From Clostridiales bacterium (GTDB lineage: Bacteria > Bacillota > Clostridia > Lachnospirales > JAQSXR01), in NCBI GenBank assembly GCA_029256575.1, contig JAQSXR010000029.1, positions 1 to 64,000 on the forward strand: a stretch of 64,000 nucleotides of DNA, read 5' to 3'. Of the stretch, positions 33,675 through 43,400 are shown piece after piece. Each line of letters begins with the position of its first letter. Within the stretch, counting starts at the first letter, position 1. Under the pieces are notes generated by a model. The model searched no databases. It was not told the origin of the DNA and worked only from the letters and a program-made list of their open reading frames with translations. A program made the position numbers and the translations under genes.

Positions 33675-34256
33675 TTAGTAAATCCAATAAAATGGATAAC
33701 CTCTTCTTCTATATCTTCTTGGGAATCCGTGTCTTCTACGTCTTCTCATTAATTCATTTAAAAATAATATTCTTACAAGACTTCTAATCCCGTCGCCACC
33801 ACGATAATATCTGTTAATGGTTGGAACTGTTGTCATTTCAACTGATTGATTTTCTGTTTGATTTTCGGTTTGTTTTTCAGCTTCTTTATCTGCTTTTAAT
33901 TGTGAAGCCAACATTTCAGGAAGGATTATTTCATCTGGTGTTATATCCATCCATTTAATCTTATCAAATATTTCATCTACAACATAATTAACTCTTTCTC
34001 TATCTGGTAATTCATCATACATCATACTACCATCATAATCTAGCTCATTACATTTCTCTTCTACATAACCCATTATTTTTCTTATTTTTTCTGGGCACAT
34101 ACTTTTAAAATAGTTATATTCATCTTCATCGTCATCTACTCTGCTGTTATCCATTCTTTCTGGTAGGATAATTCCTTGTTGTAAATCTGTGTAAGCATCT
34201 CTTCTATAAGGCATGTTTGGATAGTACATATTTGAACAATCATAATTGCTATACAT
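33675..34256 (-). CDS. probable spore-associated protein
   Basis: A 193-residue protein with a Tyr/Asn/Met-rich start (MYSNYDCSNMYYPNMPYRR) and a central acidic helical domain (CPEKIRKIMGYVEEKCNELD; YDGSMMYDELPDRERVNYVV). A Gln/Glu/Thr linker leads to a strongly basic Arg/Tyr-rich tail (RRRRRHGFPRRYRRRGYPFY). The central domain with conserved Cys-Pro and Tyr/Asp positions is common in clostridial spore-coat-like proteins. Role inferred from composition and from neighbours dpaAB and YwmB; not certain. Confidence 0.55.
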   Translation of the reverse strand: MYSNYDCSNMYYPNMPYRRDAYTDLQQGIILPERMDNSRVDDDEDEYNYFKSMCPEKIRKIMGYVEEKCNELDYDGSMMYDELPDRERVNYVVDEIFDKIKWMDITPDEIILPEMLASQLKADKEAEKQTENQTENQSVEMTTVPTINRYYRGGDGIRSLVRILFLNELMRRRRRHGFPRRYRRRGYPFYWIY

Positions 34257-34326
34257 TGGGTCTTCCCCTTATAATTCTTTTTTATATAATATGCTTACTA
34301 CAAACATTTGTGATATAAATACCACC

Positions 34327-35016
34327 TTAATACTCCATTGTTATAATTGGTGTTGCTAAATAAAGATACGATTTGTCTTCCTCTTCGTTATACGTGATCG
34401 CTACATCAATATTAATCTTTTTTCCTCCCTGAACAATATATTTATCGATATTAGAGGTATAACCATATGTGTTATATGCATTCCCTAAATCAAATTCACT
34501 GATTGATTTGCCTCCAATGTTCTCCATTAAGTTACTAGCAATTCTCTTTCTATCTTCATCTGCAATGATTCCATCTTTTTCACCATATACATTTACAATA
34601 ACATCCGTGCTTAAATTACGTTCGTACAAAAGCTTCTCTATTTTTTCTTTGTAATATAATACACTATCTATATCATTAAATAACGTTACATCAACAACAA
34701 AGAAATTTTGAACTTCTTTAACATTTACGCCAACCTTTTTTTCATTCGTAATTATCTTAATAATTGAAATTGCACTTTTTGATTTCTTAACCAGTTTTAC
34801 TTCTTTATTAGAACTAGAATTATTATTTTCAATTGTATATGCTTCATCAAGTCCTAGTGATTTTGCAAATTCCTTTAAAGCAGCTATTTTTTTATTATCA
34901 TTGATGTACTGTTTTCCAAGATCTACAGTTGCAGTTATTTGCGATGCCTTTATTACAAATTCACTTTGCTTAAATGCCTCTACAAACTTACTTTCCTCCC
35001 CAGGTATATGATTCAT
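34327..35016 (-). CDS. YwmB-family protein without signal peptide
   Basis: A 229-residue product matching the YwmB (DUF1779) family found beside sporulation genes. The N-terminal pattern KFVEAFKQSEFVIKASQITA is followed by two alpha/beta halves, the second with LLYERNLSTDVIVNVYGEKD and SISEFDLGNAYNTYGYT. Family members normally start with a signal peptide of about 25 residues; here the reading frame opens MNHIPGEESKF with stop codons just upstream and no clear ribosome site. The gene may have lost its 5' end. A palindromic repeat lies 92 bases upstream. Confidence 0.65.
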   Translation of the reverse strand: MNHIPGEESKFVEAFKQSEFVIKASQITATVDLGKQYINDNKKIAALKEFAKSLGLDEAYTIENNNSSSNKEVKLVKKSKSAISIIKIITNEKKVGVNVKEVQNFFVVDVTLFNDIDSVLYYKEKIEKLLYERNLSTDVIVNVYGEKDGIIADEDRKRIASNLMENIGGKSISEFDLGNAYNTYGYTSNIDKYIVQGGKKINIDVAITYNEEEDKSYLYLATPIITMEY

Positions 35017-35107
35017 AAGAACCTGATCTATTTACCTAATTATTTACACAAATAATCAATCTTATACACATTCTTCGGTAGGGGGGTAATATTTTTTCAC
35101 ATACAGC

Positions 35108-35184
35108 AAGAACCGTCCCCCTTGTATCACCATGATACAAGGGGGACGGTTCTTTTTGTATCACTTTGATACAATGGGGACGGT
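35108..35184. repeat. REP-like palindrome (GGGGACGGTTCTT type), copy 1
   Basis: AAGAACCGTCCCCC...TTGTATCA / TGATACAAGGGGGACGGTTC... forms a perfect long hairpin (35108-35154), followed by a partial second unit ending GGGGACGGT (35184). Same family as 59308-59408. Such GGGACGGTTC palindromes occur at many loci in Firmicute genomes and are probably non-autonomous mobile units. Confidence 0.8.
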
Positions 35185-35205
35185 GCATGTTAATTATATT
35201 CTTAT

Positions 35206-36048
35206 CTAATTATGTGAAGATTTTCGAGTGCGCGAGATATCTCGAGTTGCTAACTTTGTTGGATTATATGGCATTACATATGCATCTGTTCTCAATATTA
35301 ATCCTTTTTCCATCAACGAAGTATAAAATGTGTTACTCCAATGGCTTTTCACTGGTACTTCAAACGCTTGCTTTGCATCAAGATTTATATCAAAAGTTTT
35401 ATCAATTATTGTAATTATTTCACCTATTGTAATATTCTTTTTTGGCTCAAATTTATTGCTTCCTGTTCCAACTAATATTCCTTTTTTCGAAAGTGTAACT
35501 ATAAATTTAGTTGCCCAATATTTTGTTGGTACATCTGAAAATGTAGTAACTGCATTTTCATCATACGCATAATTGGCTGCTAGTGTTATTAACGTGGTTA
35601 CTTCCTGCCTCGTTATATTATTATTTGGTTTAAAACTACCATCCGGATAACCATTGATTACTCCTCTATCATACAAATGTAGTATGTGATCTCTTAGTGC
35701 CGTATCTTTTGGCAAATCTGTTATCTTAATACGAGTATTTTGCCCTTCTTCTAAAAAGATTTTTAAAGGAAATTCTATAATTGGATTTATTATTTTAATC
35801 GTGTTGTCATTACGTGTTGCATTAATTCCTGTTACATAACTTACCTTTACTTGATTTTTATTGATAACTGAGTAACCTGTTATTTGGATATTGTCTGTAT
35901 TTTTACTGTCATAGAATGATAGTGTAACCCTACCGGAGTTTTCAGTTAACTGTTCGAAAGAGTATATTACTCTCTCGCCAGCTCTAACTTCAATTGGAAC
36001 GGCTATCAAACATAATCCAAGTAGCATACACAATATTTTTTTAATCAT
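35206..36048 (-). CDS. SLH-domain surface protein
   Basis: A 280-residue exported protein: signal peptide (MIKKILCMLLGLCLIAVPIE), a beta domain of about 90 residues, then three S-layer homology repeats. Key segments are LYDRGVINGYPDGSFKPNNN, FIVTLSKKGILVGTGSNKFE and SLMEKGLILRTDAYVMPYNP. SLH repeats bind pyruvylated wall polymer. The C-terminus ends abnormally (TRDISRTRKSSHN): a one-base shift would give LENLHIIR-stop, a more typical SLH ending, so a small 3' indel is possible. Last gene of the SLH/FN3 operon, 31 bases after the preceding stop. Confidence 0.8.
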   Translation of the reverse strand: MIKKILCMLLGLCLIAVPIEVRAGERVIYSFEQLTENSGRVTLSFYDSKNTDNIQITGYSVINKNQVKVSYVTGINATRNDNTIKIINPIIEFPLKIFLEEGQNTRIKITDLPKDTALRDHILHLYDRGVINGYPDGSFKPNNNITRQEVTTLITLAANYAYDENAVTTFSDVPTKYWATKFIVTLSKKGILVGTGSNKFEPKKNITIGEIITIIDKTFDINLDAKQAFEVPVKSHWSNTFYTSLMEKGLILRTDAYVMPYNPTKLATRDISRTRKSSHN

Positions 36049-36078
36049 ATTTTGTACCGCGCCTTTCTATGACCATTC

Positions 36079-38430
36079 CTATTTGTATTCCAGTAACATA
36101 CCTACAATTTTATACATTTCTGCATATGTAAGTGTATCTTTCGGTCTAATTTCATTTATTTTACTAACAATACCTAACTCGTACGCAATTGCAATATTTT
36201 TCTTATACGTGGATGATATGTTTGTTGGTAAAGCTTTGAGCGTACTAGCTTTCGGGGTATACGTCTTACCCTCCACTTTATTCAGTGCTTGAATAATTGT
36301 ATAAAATGCTTCTTCCCTTGTTATCCCAGTAGTTAAGGCTTTATTATTTACTGCAACTTTCCCTTTTACCAGCTTATCTACCTGAGATTGGGTAAGTTTT
36401 GAGCTAATGTCAATTATTCCTTGGTCTGATATTGAGCCATATATTATTTTCAAGAAATCTTGTTTTGTTATTTTATTCTCTGGTTTGCTAACATTCATAC
36501 TAACAATATTAAGATTCGAAACTAATATTTCGCGGAATTTATTTGACCAATGTGGTGTTACAGCTGTAGTCTTTGCATTTGAAAAAGTATTATATGCTCC
36601 TAATGAATATGTCTTAACAATCATTTCATTTGCTGTCTTATCATAAGTCATTGGTTTTGCATTCCAACTTAATGTTTTAGGATTGTAAAACATGGTTGAA
36701 GTAGGTGTTTGATAAATACTATATCTATTATTGTTTGCAAGTCTTATTGTAACTTCTTTGTCCGTATACAATACTTCCTTATTCCCTATTTCTGTCAATA
36801 GTTTGATTGAGTACTGTTGTGGTACGCTTGCAGACACTAGTTCTGATGGTTTCTTCTCATTCATATAACTTACACTTTTATCTTCAATGCTTATTCTAAC
36901 GGTAGGTTTTTGTCCAAGATTATTAACTTGTGCATTCACTTGTGTTGTTAGCGCATTAGCAGGAATTAATAGTGTGGAGTTATTTGCTTTAATCGCTAAG
37001 TCAATTTTATTATCCATCATTGCTTTCCACAATCTATATGGTAGCTCAACTGTTCGTTTGATAATTGGAAATTTCTCAAACTCTTTCATGTTTAGACTAT
37101 ACACATATGTATTATTTCTTTTTAGATCTGTAATTAATCTTTCTACTAAGTAATTATCAAAGGTACCATTTTGATCATTTCCATCAAAACGGAAACGGTA
37201 TTTTAGTTCTTTTGTATCTTTATTATATACTGTTTCGTAATATTCATTTTGTAACACTATCATATTATCAGCTACATTAGAATCATATTCATCGTTGTTT
37301 GTTTTTGTTAGCAAGATAACTACTGGTGAATATACGGATTCTTTTTCTATATATTGTCCAACTTCACTTCCTTGGACAATAACTTTTGTCTTAACTCTGA
37401 AATAATATCTTCTATTCGGAGTTAATTTATTAATCATTAGAAGATTTTTAGCGAGTTTTTCAACGTTTGATGGAAGTATATCATTCGTTCCGTCAGTTAA
37501 TTGGATGTATTGTGGGTCAATAAATTTTTCATTCGTTGCTACTTCTAATATATACTCATAGCTAGTTACTACTTTATTATCTTTATTATCTTTATTCCCT
37601 GACCCTTGCGTATCGTTAGGATTTAGTAGCCATTCAACTGCTAAGAAAGTGTCTCCTTGTGCTACTGTATAACCAAATGGTTGTATCGAATTAAAAGCTG
37701 CTAACCCTAAACCAGTTGCAGGCCATGGTGAATTAATATCTTCAGTTGTTACTAGCAGTGCGCTGCTATACGCAGAAAACTTTCCAGTTACAGGATTCTT
37801 CGCTCTTATCCAGAAATAATAATCAGTATCTGGAAATAAATCTCCAACAAGTTTATCAAAATATGCACCATTAGATGGATATTTAGGGTCTTGAGGGTTG
37901 GTTGGTAGTTGAACCTTTATGTCCTTTGCTTTCGATATATCTTCTATCAAACCGAACTTTAACTCATACTCAAAATCCAAATTATATCTCCAAGTTAGAG
38001 TTGCATTCGTTTCCGTTACCCCTGTACAATATAGGCTTGGAACAATTGGATCCGGCTTTACATCAGGGTACTGCTTATCCGTTGTTGCAACAATAACTGC
38101 TGGATGATGAGCATAAAGAACTTCATTTTCAAGGCTCATTCTGTATGGTTTAAGTAAAAATACATATTGTGTGTTCGGTAGAAGGTTTGTTGCAGTATGG
38201 AAAACTGACGGCGGAATCGTTGTCGTTGTAATTGGACTAATCTTTTTCCAATCTAAAGTAATCTTTGCATCTGCTTCATCTTCTAACATATCTTGAATAT
38301 ACTCATTCAAATTATAATCTGGGTTAACTTCTTGTATTATCTCAATTGCTGATTTAATATCTTCGTATTTTAATGATAACATTTCATAAGCTACATCTGA
38401 TTGGCCTAGTAAATCTTTTCCTAATGTCAT
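36079..38430 (-). CDS. giant FN3/SLH surface protein B, 3' part after frameshift
   Basis: Encodes 783 residues of fibronectin-type-III repeats (TNATLTWRYN, NLLPNTQYVFLLKPYR, LFPDTDYYFWIRAKN, NKLTPNRRYYFRVKTK), a beta region, and C-terminal SLH-like repeats (ITREEAFYTIIQAL; AIAYELGIVSKINEIRPKD). It has no signal peptide, and its first Met lies inside a frame that stays open upstream to about 38487 (WPARYTNFDYIQRR). There it joins the end of 38462-40408 by a one-base shift. It is therefore the C-terminal half of that gene and would be exported only if the shift is bypassed. Confidence 0.75.
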   Translation of the reverse strand: MTLGKDLLGQSDVAYEMLSLKYEDIKSAIEIIQEVNPDYNLNEYIQDMLEDEADAKITLDWKKISPITTTTIPPSVFHTATNLLPNTQYVFLLKPYRMSLENEVLYAHHPAVIVATTDKQYPDVKPDPIVPSLYCTGVTETNATLTWRYNLDFEYELKFGLIEDISKAKDIKVQLPTNPQDPKYPSNGAYFDKLVGDLFPDTDYYFWIRAKNPVTGKFSAYSSALLVTTEDINSPWPATGLGLAAFNSIQPFGYTVAQGDTFLAVEWLLNPNDTQGSGNKDNKDNKVVTSYEYILEVATNEKFIDPQYIQLTDGTNDILPSNVEKLAKNLLMINKLTPNRRYYFRVKTKVIVQGSEVGQYIEKESVYSPVVILLTKTNNDEYDSNVADNMIVLQNEYYETVYNKDTKELKYRFRFDGNDQNGTFDNYLVERLITDLKRNNTYVYSLNMKEFEKFPIIKRTVELPYRLWKAMMDNKIDLAIKANNSTLLIPANALTTQVNAQVNNLGQKPTVRISIEDKSVSYMNEKKPSELVSASVPQQYSIKLLTEIGNKEVLYTDKEVTIRLANNNRYSIYQTPTSTMFYNPKTLSWNAKPMTYDKTANEMIVKTYSLGAYNTFSNAKTTAVTPHWSNKFREILVSNLNIVSMNVSKPENKITKQDFLKIIYGSISDQGIIDISSKLTQSQVDKLVKGKVAVNNKALTTGITREEAFYTIIQALNKVEGKTYTPKASTLKALPTNISSTYKKNIAIAYELGIVSKINEIRPKDTLTYAEMYKIVGMLLEYK

Positions 38431-38461
38431 TCTTCTCTGGATATAGTCAAAATTGGTATAT

Positions 38462-40408
38462 CTAGCTGGCCAGTTCAGTTGTTGATAAGTCTCCAGTTAC
38501 TTTATCAACCCAAATCTCATTTGTCCATTGATCTAATACTGGAAAAGCCGTTGTGTCCTTTGCTACTATCTCATACCAATTCTCTGCCCATTTTAATTGT
38601 ACAGAAGTATCAGTTGTATTATCTGCCACTACTTTTAATGGTGGTGTGGATATTAATGGCGGAGAACTTATATCACCATCATAATCGAAGTAAATCGTTA
38701 CAATAGTCGGTACCGATTTAGCAACTTCATCTCCCCACTTCTTATAAGCAACTACCTTAATATAGTAGATTTGATTCGGCACAATTGCTTTAAGTCCTAT
38801 ACTATCCGCTGTAAAATATTTATTCAAATCAACCTTATAACCTATTATGTTTCCACCTGTATCAGAAATAACGTTATCTGTACTTTGAGAAAACTTTTGC
38901 TCTTTCAATACAGGGATTGCTCCAGCCAAATCATTAATATTATTTGATACATAAATATCATAATAAACATTTGCATCTACTGTATATTGTCCATAAACAG
39001 GTGAATTTGTATCCGTTTCTCTCTTCTTAAATGCTTCAAAAACTAATTTAATTGTATTTGTATTTTTATCTACTGTGAAGCTTCTATTTGTACTAATAAA
39101 ATTCAAAATATCTGAATTAGAAAAATAATCACCCGGAACCATATATTTTTTTTCCATGATTAACTTTAACCCAGCTGCAGTATTTGCTGCTTTTAATTGG
39201 TCAAGTATTTTTTGAGAAATAGGTTGTGGTACATATGGTTGTGTTGGCGTAATCTTCATCGCTTCAGGTACATAGGGAACTTTTGCTGAATTTGCATATA
39301 TAGGTGGTTTACTACTACTTGATACTGCTTCATATCTAAGTTTTATCTGGTATTCCGTTTCCTTTACTGGCTTTTGTATTTTGTAATATTCCATACTTGC
39401 AGCAACACTGTTCTTAAAAATAGCAATATTTCTTGATAATCCTTCTGAATATTCAACTAGTTGAGCTTCAACTAATTCATATTCTGCTTGATCAGAACCT
39501 ACTTTAAATGAAGGAGGAATCTGCCATTGAAGTCTAACATAATCTCCATCCTCAACTACTGCAAGTCCTACATTCGTTGAGCAAGTATTTATATATTGAA
39601 AATTTCTATTTCTTGTTATTTGATTTCCATCCACATAATCAAGCGTTGGCTCAACTATAAAAGAATAAATCTGACCAGGATATACATTTTGTGTAATCGT
39701 ATAACTGAGTTTGGCCCTTTTTGTTAATGGATCATAAAATTCAGTTACCCCTTCTGTTGCGGTTGTTACATTTGTAATTTCCCCTGTTTTATTCGTTACT
39801 AGCTCTGCGGCCGTTCTATTTGTAAAGTCTCCTAATGCATATACGATCTTATATGACATTTGATCATTACCAACATTGTCCCAAACTACTCTAATTTCAT
39901 TTTCATCTGCTTGTAATTCAACTAAAGGGTCTGTGATAACATAAACTTTCTTTGGTGTACCACTTGATGGTGCTAGCACTCTAGTATCTACATCAATTTG
40001 GTGATAATGCATTGGCTGAATCGTAATCTCATAAAAACTACCGGTCTCTAAATTTGTATGCTCATGTAATTTAACCTTTTTCGCTACAAATTCTTCCGTG
40101 CCCTTTAAAATCTGTAATTCCTGAGTTTTACTTGTTGTCTTATTAACTAACTTAATTAGGTAATAATCTGGAGTATGGTAATCTGAAGGGTTCATTCCTT
40201 CTGCCCAAGTAATTGGGTCAGTCCACTCAACTGTTATAGATGGTTGTATTATGGATGAACCATCTATAATGCTTTGTCCTACTACATAGTAAACCTCAGT
40301 TGCTGTAAATGTTTGAACCCCTAATTGAACGTTTGCGGATACTTTCATAGCTGGCAAACCTGATATTAATATTACTCCTGTTAGTATTAATGCAATAATC
40401 TTTTTCAT
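38462..40408 (-). CDS. giant FN3/SLH surface protein B, 5' part before frameshift
   Basis: Encodes 648 residues starting with a signal peptide (MKKIIALILTGVILISGLPA) behind an AGGAGCAGGGC site, then four or so FN3-like domains (YYLIKLVNKTT, GQIYSFIVEPTLDY, QIYYIKVVAYKKWG). It ends GDLSTTELAS-stop. Removing one T from GACTTATCA at about 38487 gives GDYQQLNWPARYTNFDYI, running straight into the next frame. The whole gene would encode about 1,442 residues, matching its giant neighbour in plan: signal, FN3 array, SLH-like end. Confidence 0.75.
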   Translation of the reverse strand: MKKIIALILTGVILISGLPAMKVSANVQLGVQTFTATEVYYVVGQSIIDGSSIIQPSITVEWTDPITWAEGMNPSDYHTPDYYLIKLVNKTTSKTQELQILKGTEEFVAKKVKLHEHTNLETGSFYEITIQPMHYHQIDVDTRVLAPSSGTPKKVYVITDPLVELQADENEIRVVWDNVGNDQMSYKIVYALGDFTNRTAAELVTNKTGEITNVTTATEGVTEFYDPLTKRAKLSYTITQNVYPGQIYSFIVEPTLDYVDGNQITRNRNFQYINTCSTNVGLAVVEDGDYVRLQWQIPPSFKVGSDQAEYELVEAQLVEYSEGLSRNIAIFKNSVAASMEYYKIQKPVKETEYQIKLRYEAVSSSSKPPIYANSAKVPYVPEAMKITPTQPYVPQPISQKILDQLKAANTAAGLKLIMEKKYMVPGDYFSNSDILNFISTNRSFTVDKNTNTIKLVFEAFKKRETDTNSPVYGQYTVDANVYYDIYVSNNINDLAGAIPVLKEQKFSQSTDNVISDTGGNIIGYKVDLNKYFTADSIGLKAIVPNQIYYIKVVAYKKWGDEVAKSVPTIVTIYFDYDGDISSPPLISTPPLKVVADNTTDTSVQLKWAENWYEIVAKDTTAFPVLDQWTNEIWVDKVTGDLSTTELAS

Positions 40409-40421
40409 TTGCCCTGCTCCT

Positions 40422-43400
40422 TTATTTCATATTTACCAAAAAGTCCAACATTTCTTTTACTGTTATGGTGTTAGTTGGACTAAGGTATCCGTCATTAGTT
40501 GCTAATAGTCCCAATTGCTCCGCAGCTAGAAGTTTTTTTCTATATTCTAGTGATACACTGCTTAAATCCTTAATTGCATTATAGTTTTTAATATATACAC
40601 TATCTAGTGACATTACTTTTTTAATTTCGTAAGCTTGTGCCATTAAATACAAGGCATTTTGTTTCGCCAAAGGTAAATATAAATTCAAGGAATTCAAAGG
40701 CCCTATCCCTTTTGATTTTAAATAGGTAATTGCATCATCGGCTTTGTTTGCACCAATTAATCTTGCAATCGCACCGGTAATTTGATTTTTATTTGGTTTA
40801 TAGCTTGGATTACTTAGTTCACTGAGTGAAAAATAATCTAACAAACCATATTTGGATATCATATCATTTACCTCTACCGAGTATTGCGTAATATTGCTTC
40901 CTACTAACCCCGCTATTATATATGATCCAACTTTATCCGCGTTAACTGAATACAATCCAGATTGTTGATAAAGTAACATTTCTGTAAATGTTGAACCAGT
41001 TCTATAATATGCACTTAAATCTAAGCTGCTAGGCTGGAATTTCCAAGAAAGATTCATTCCTTTTTCAATCTTTGAAATAGTAGTTTCTTTTATGTAGTGA
41101 GATTTCACTGTGTTAAGTTGTCTACCCATTAATTCCGTTTTAAATTTCTCTACGTATCCTTTTGTGATTTCTGCAAGTGCAGCCTCACTTATTCCTTTAC
41201 TAAGTTCTTGAATTAACTTCGTAATCAAAAGTGATCTATTCAATGAATTTACATAATCAAGATCCTGTAATAAAATATTATCAATTAAAAATTCTCTATT
41301 ATTTATAGGGACTACTTTAAATTGAATATCAATAAGTTCACTTTCTGGGCTTGTACCATTAATCTTGCCAGTATATGCTCCCTTTGTAATAATCATTTTT
41401 ATAGCATAGTCATCATAGGTTGAGTTATATTGATTGATAAGACTAATTGCCTCTTTTAGTTCTTGTGTAGTATTTTGTGTTATTGTATTTGCTCTGATAT
41501 TCAACTTCATTAGAGCATTTTGAACATCAAGTGTTGTATTATTCGCATTTAATGAAACCAACATTTGCGAAGGAATGTAATAAGTTAAGGTAGTAGTATT
41601 TTTATTTATTAATGACAAAACACCATTTCTTAACGCTTCTACTTGTCCTTCAGAATGATCACCTCTGTATTTTACGGTATATTTTCCATCTGCATCTTCA
41701 ATAATCCAATATATATTGTTCTTCGTAAGATTTACTTGTGAATCATAATAATCCAAATATTTATTATTAAGTTGTTCTTTATCGAATTCATCTTGATCAA
41801 AGTCTGTTCTTGTAACGATTCTATCTGAGAAATCCGATGTTGGATATATCCATAATCCACTAGGTGAAAGTTCTGGGTTTCTTGTCATATCTACCATTCT
41901 AACTTTTATAGAATATGATTTACCTGATTTCAGCCCACTTATTTTATAAAGCATTGACGTATATGCATCATTTGTTGCACGATTTTTTTGAAGGAAAGTT
42001 GTTAAGTATTTATTTTGTACATACTCACTATCTTCTTCTCCCTTAACAAATATCTCGATTCTATAATCCGTTCCTAAGACCGCATCAAACCCCACTCCTG
42101 CATCAAACTTTAGATAAATTTCATGTTTTGCATCCGCAATGTAAGGAGTTGGAACTGGTAGTGGAACACTTAAATTCATTGGTGCTTGAATTGGTGCTGT
42201 TGTAATAGTTGCTGGGAACCACTTTGATGCATTGTTCTCGATTAAGTTTCTTGTTGAGGTTCGTAAATAATAATAATAGATAGCATTTGGTGAAAGACCC
42301 TCATCAATTAAGGTAACAACATTAAATTCGACTTTAAATATTGCTGTGGAAGGTGCCCAAACCTTAAGTACCTTGTTATACTCTTCAAGCATATAAACAC
42401 CACTTGCATTTCTATATAGTCTATATGCAATAGGTTCTAATACTAGATTCTCCATTTGCCCTATTATATTGTCAATTGTAATAGCTTTTGTATCAAGTTG
42501 GGTTGGAATGGATCTATCTTTAAATCTTATTAATTCAAATTCTATCTTCTCGCTAATATTTAATTCAGAAGGAAATTCCCACTTTAATTCTGTACTTGTC
42601 TTACTGTCTGTTACAAACTTAACAGAAAATGATTCTGGAGCTAATGGGAATTGTGTGTCTATTGGTTCATCAAAAGGATTTACTGGTGAAACAACCACAT
42701 TCAATTCAGAAAATGAACTTTCTTCTTGTGAAAGGACTCCTAAACTATCTTCAACATTAAGAATTGCTTTAACTGCTACATAATAGTTTGTATTTGGATC
42801 TAGTCCCATAAAGCGGTAATTAATTACACCGAATTTATCTTTTTCATGAATGGCTGAAGTCTTAAGAATTGTTCCACTTCTTAATTTTTGGAGATCTGCA
42901 TCGCTTAAAGTTCCCTCTGCATTAGTAAAAGTGCCTAATTCTACGTTCTCAGCTGCTGCTCCGCTTGTTTCAAGCGTTGTCATTTTTGTTCTATCTGTTC
43001 CTATGTATACTTCATATTTTATGTCTTTTATTTCATAATCCAATGGGTATAACATGAAATTTTCGTAACTTTCAATATCGAGAGGATACCAAACCAAGTC
43101 AATTCCAACTGGATTTCCTTTTGCAGTTGGTACTACAGGTGTATATTTAATGTCTGATGGAATTGGTATTTCATATTTTATTACGTCTAACGAAATACTA
43201 GCAGATATTGACTTTTCACTTTGAGCAATACCTCCATCACTTGTCTTTACATAAACCGCTTGCATCTTCAAGTAGTTTACTCCTGGATATTCAAAAATAT
43301 GTTCAAGTGTCCCTGTTGCAACGTCATAAGTTTTTGTTACATCATCAAAGGTTCTTATTGCATCCGTAGTCCAGGTTCCATTGTCTCTTAAGATAATATT

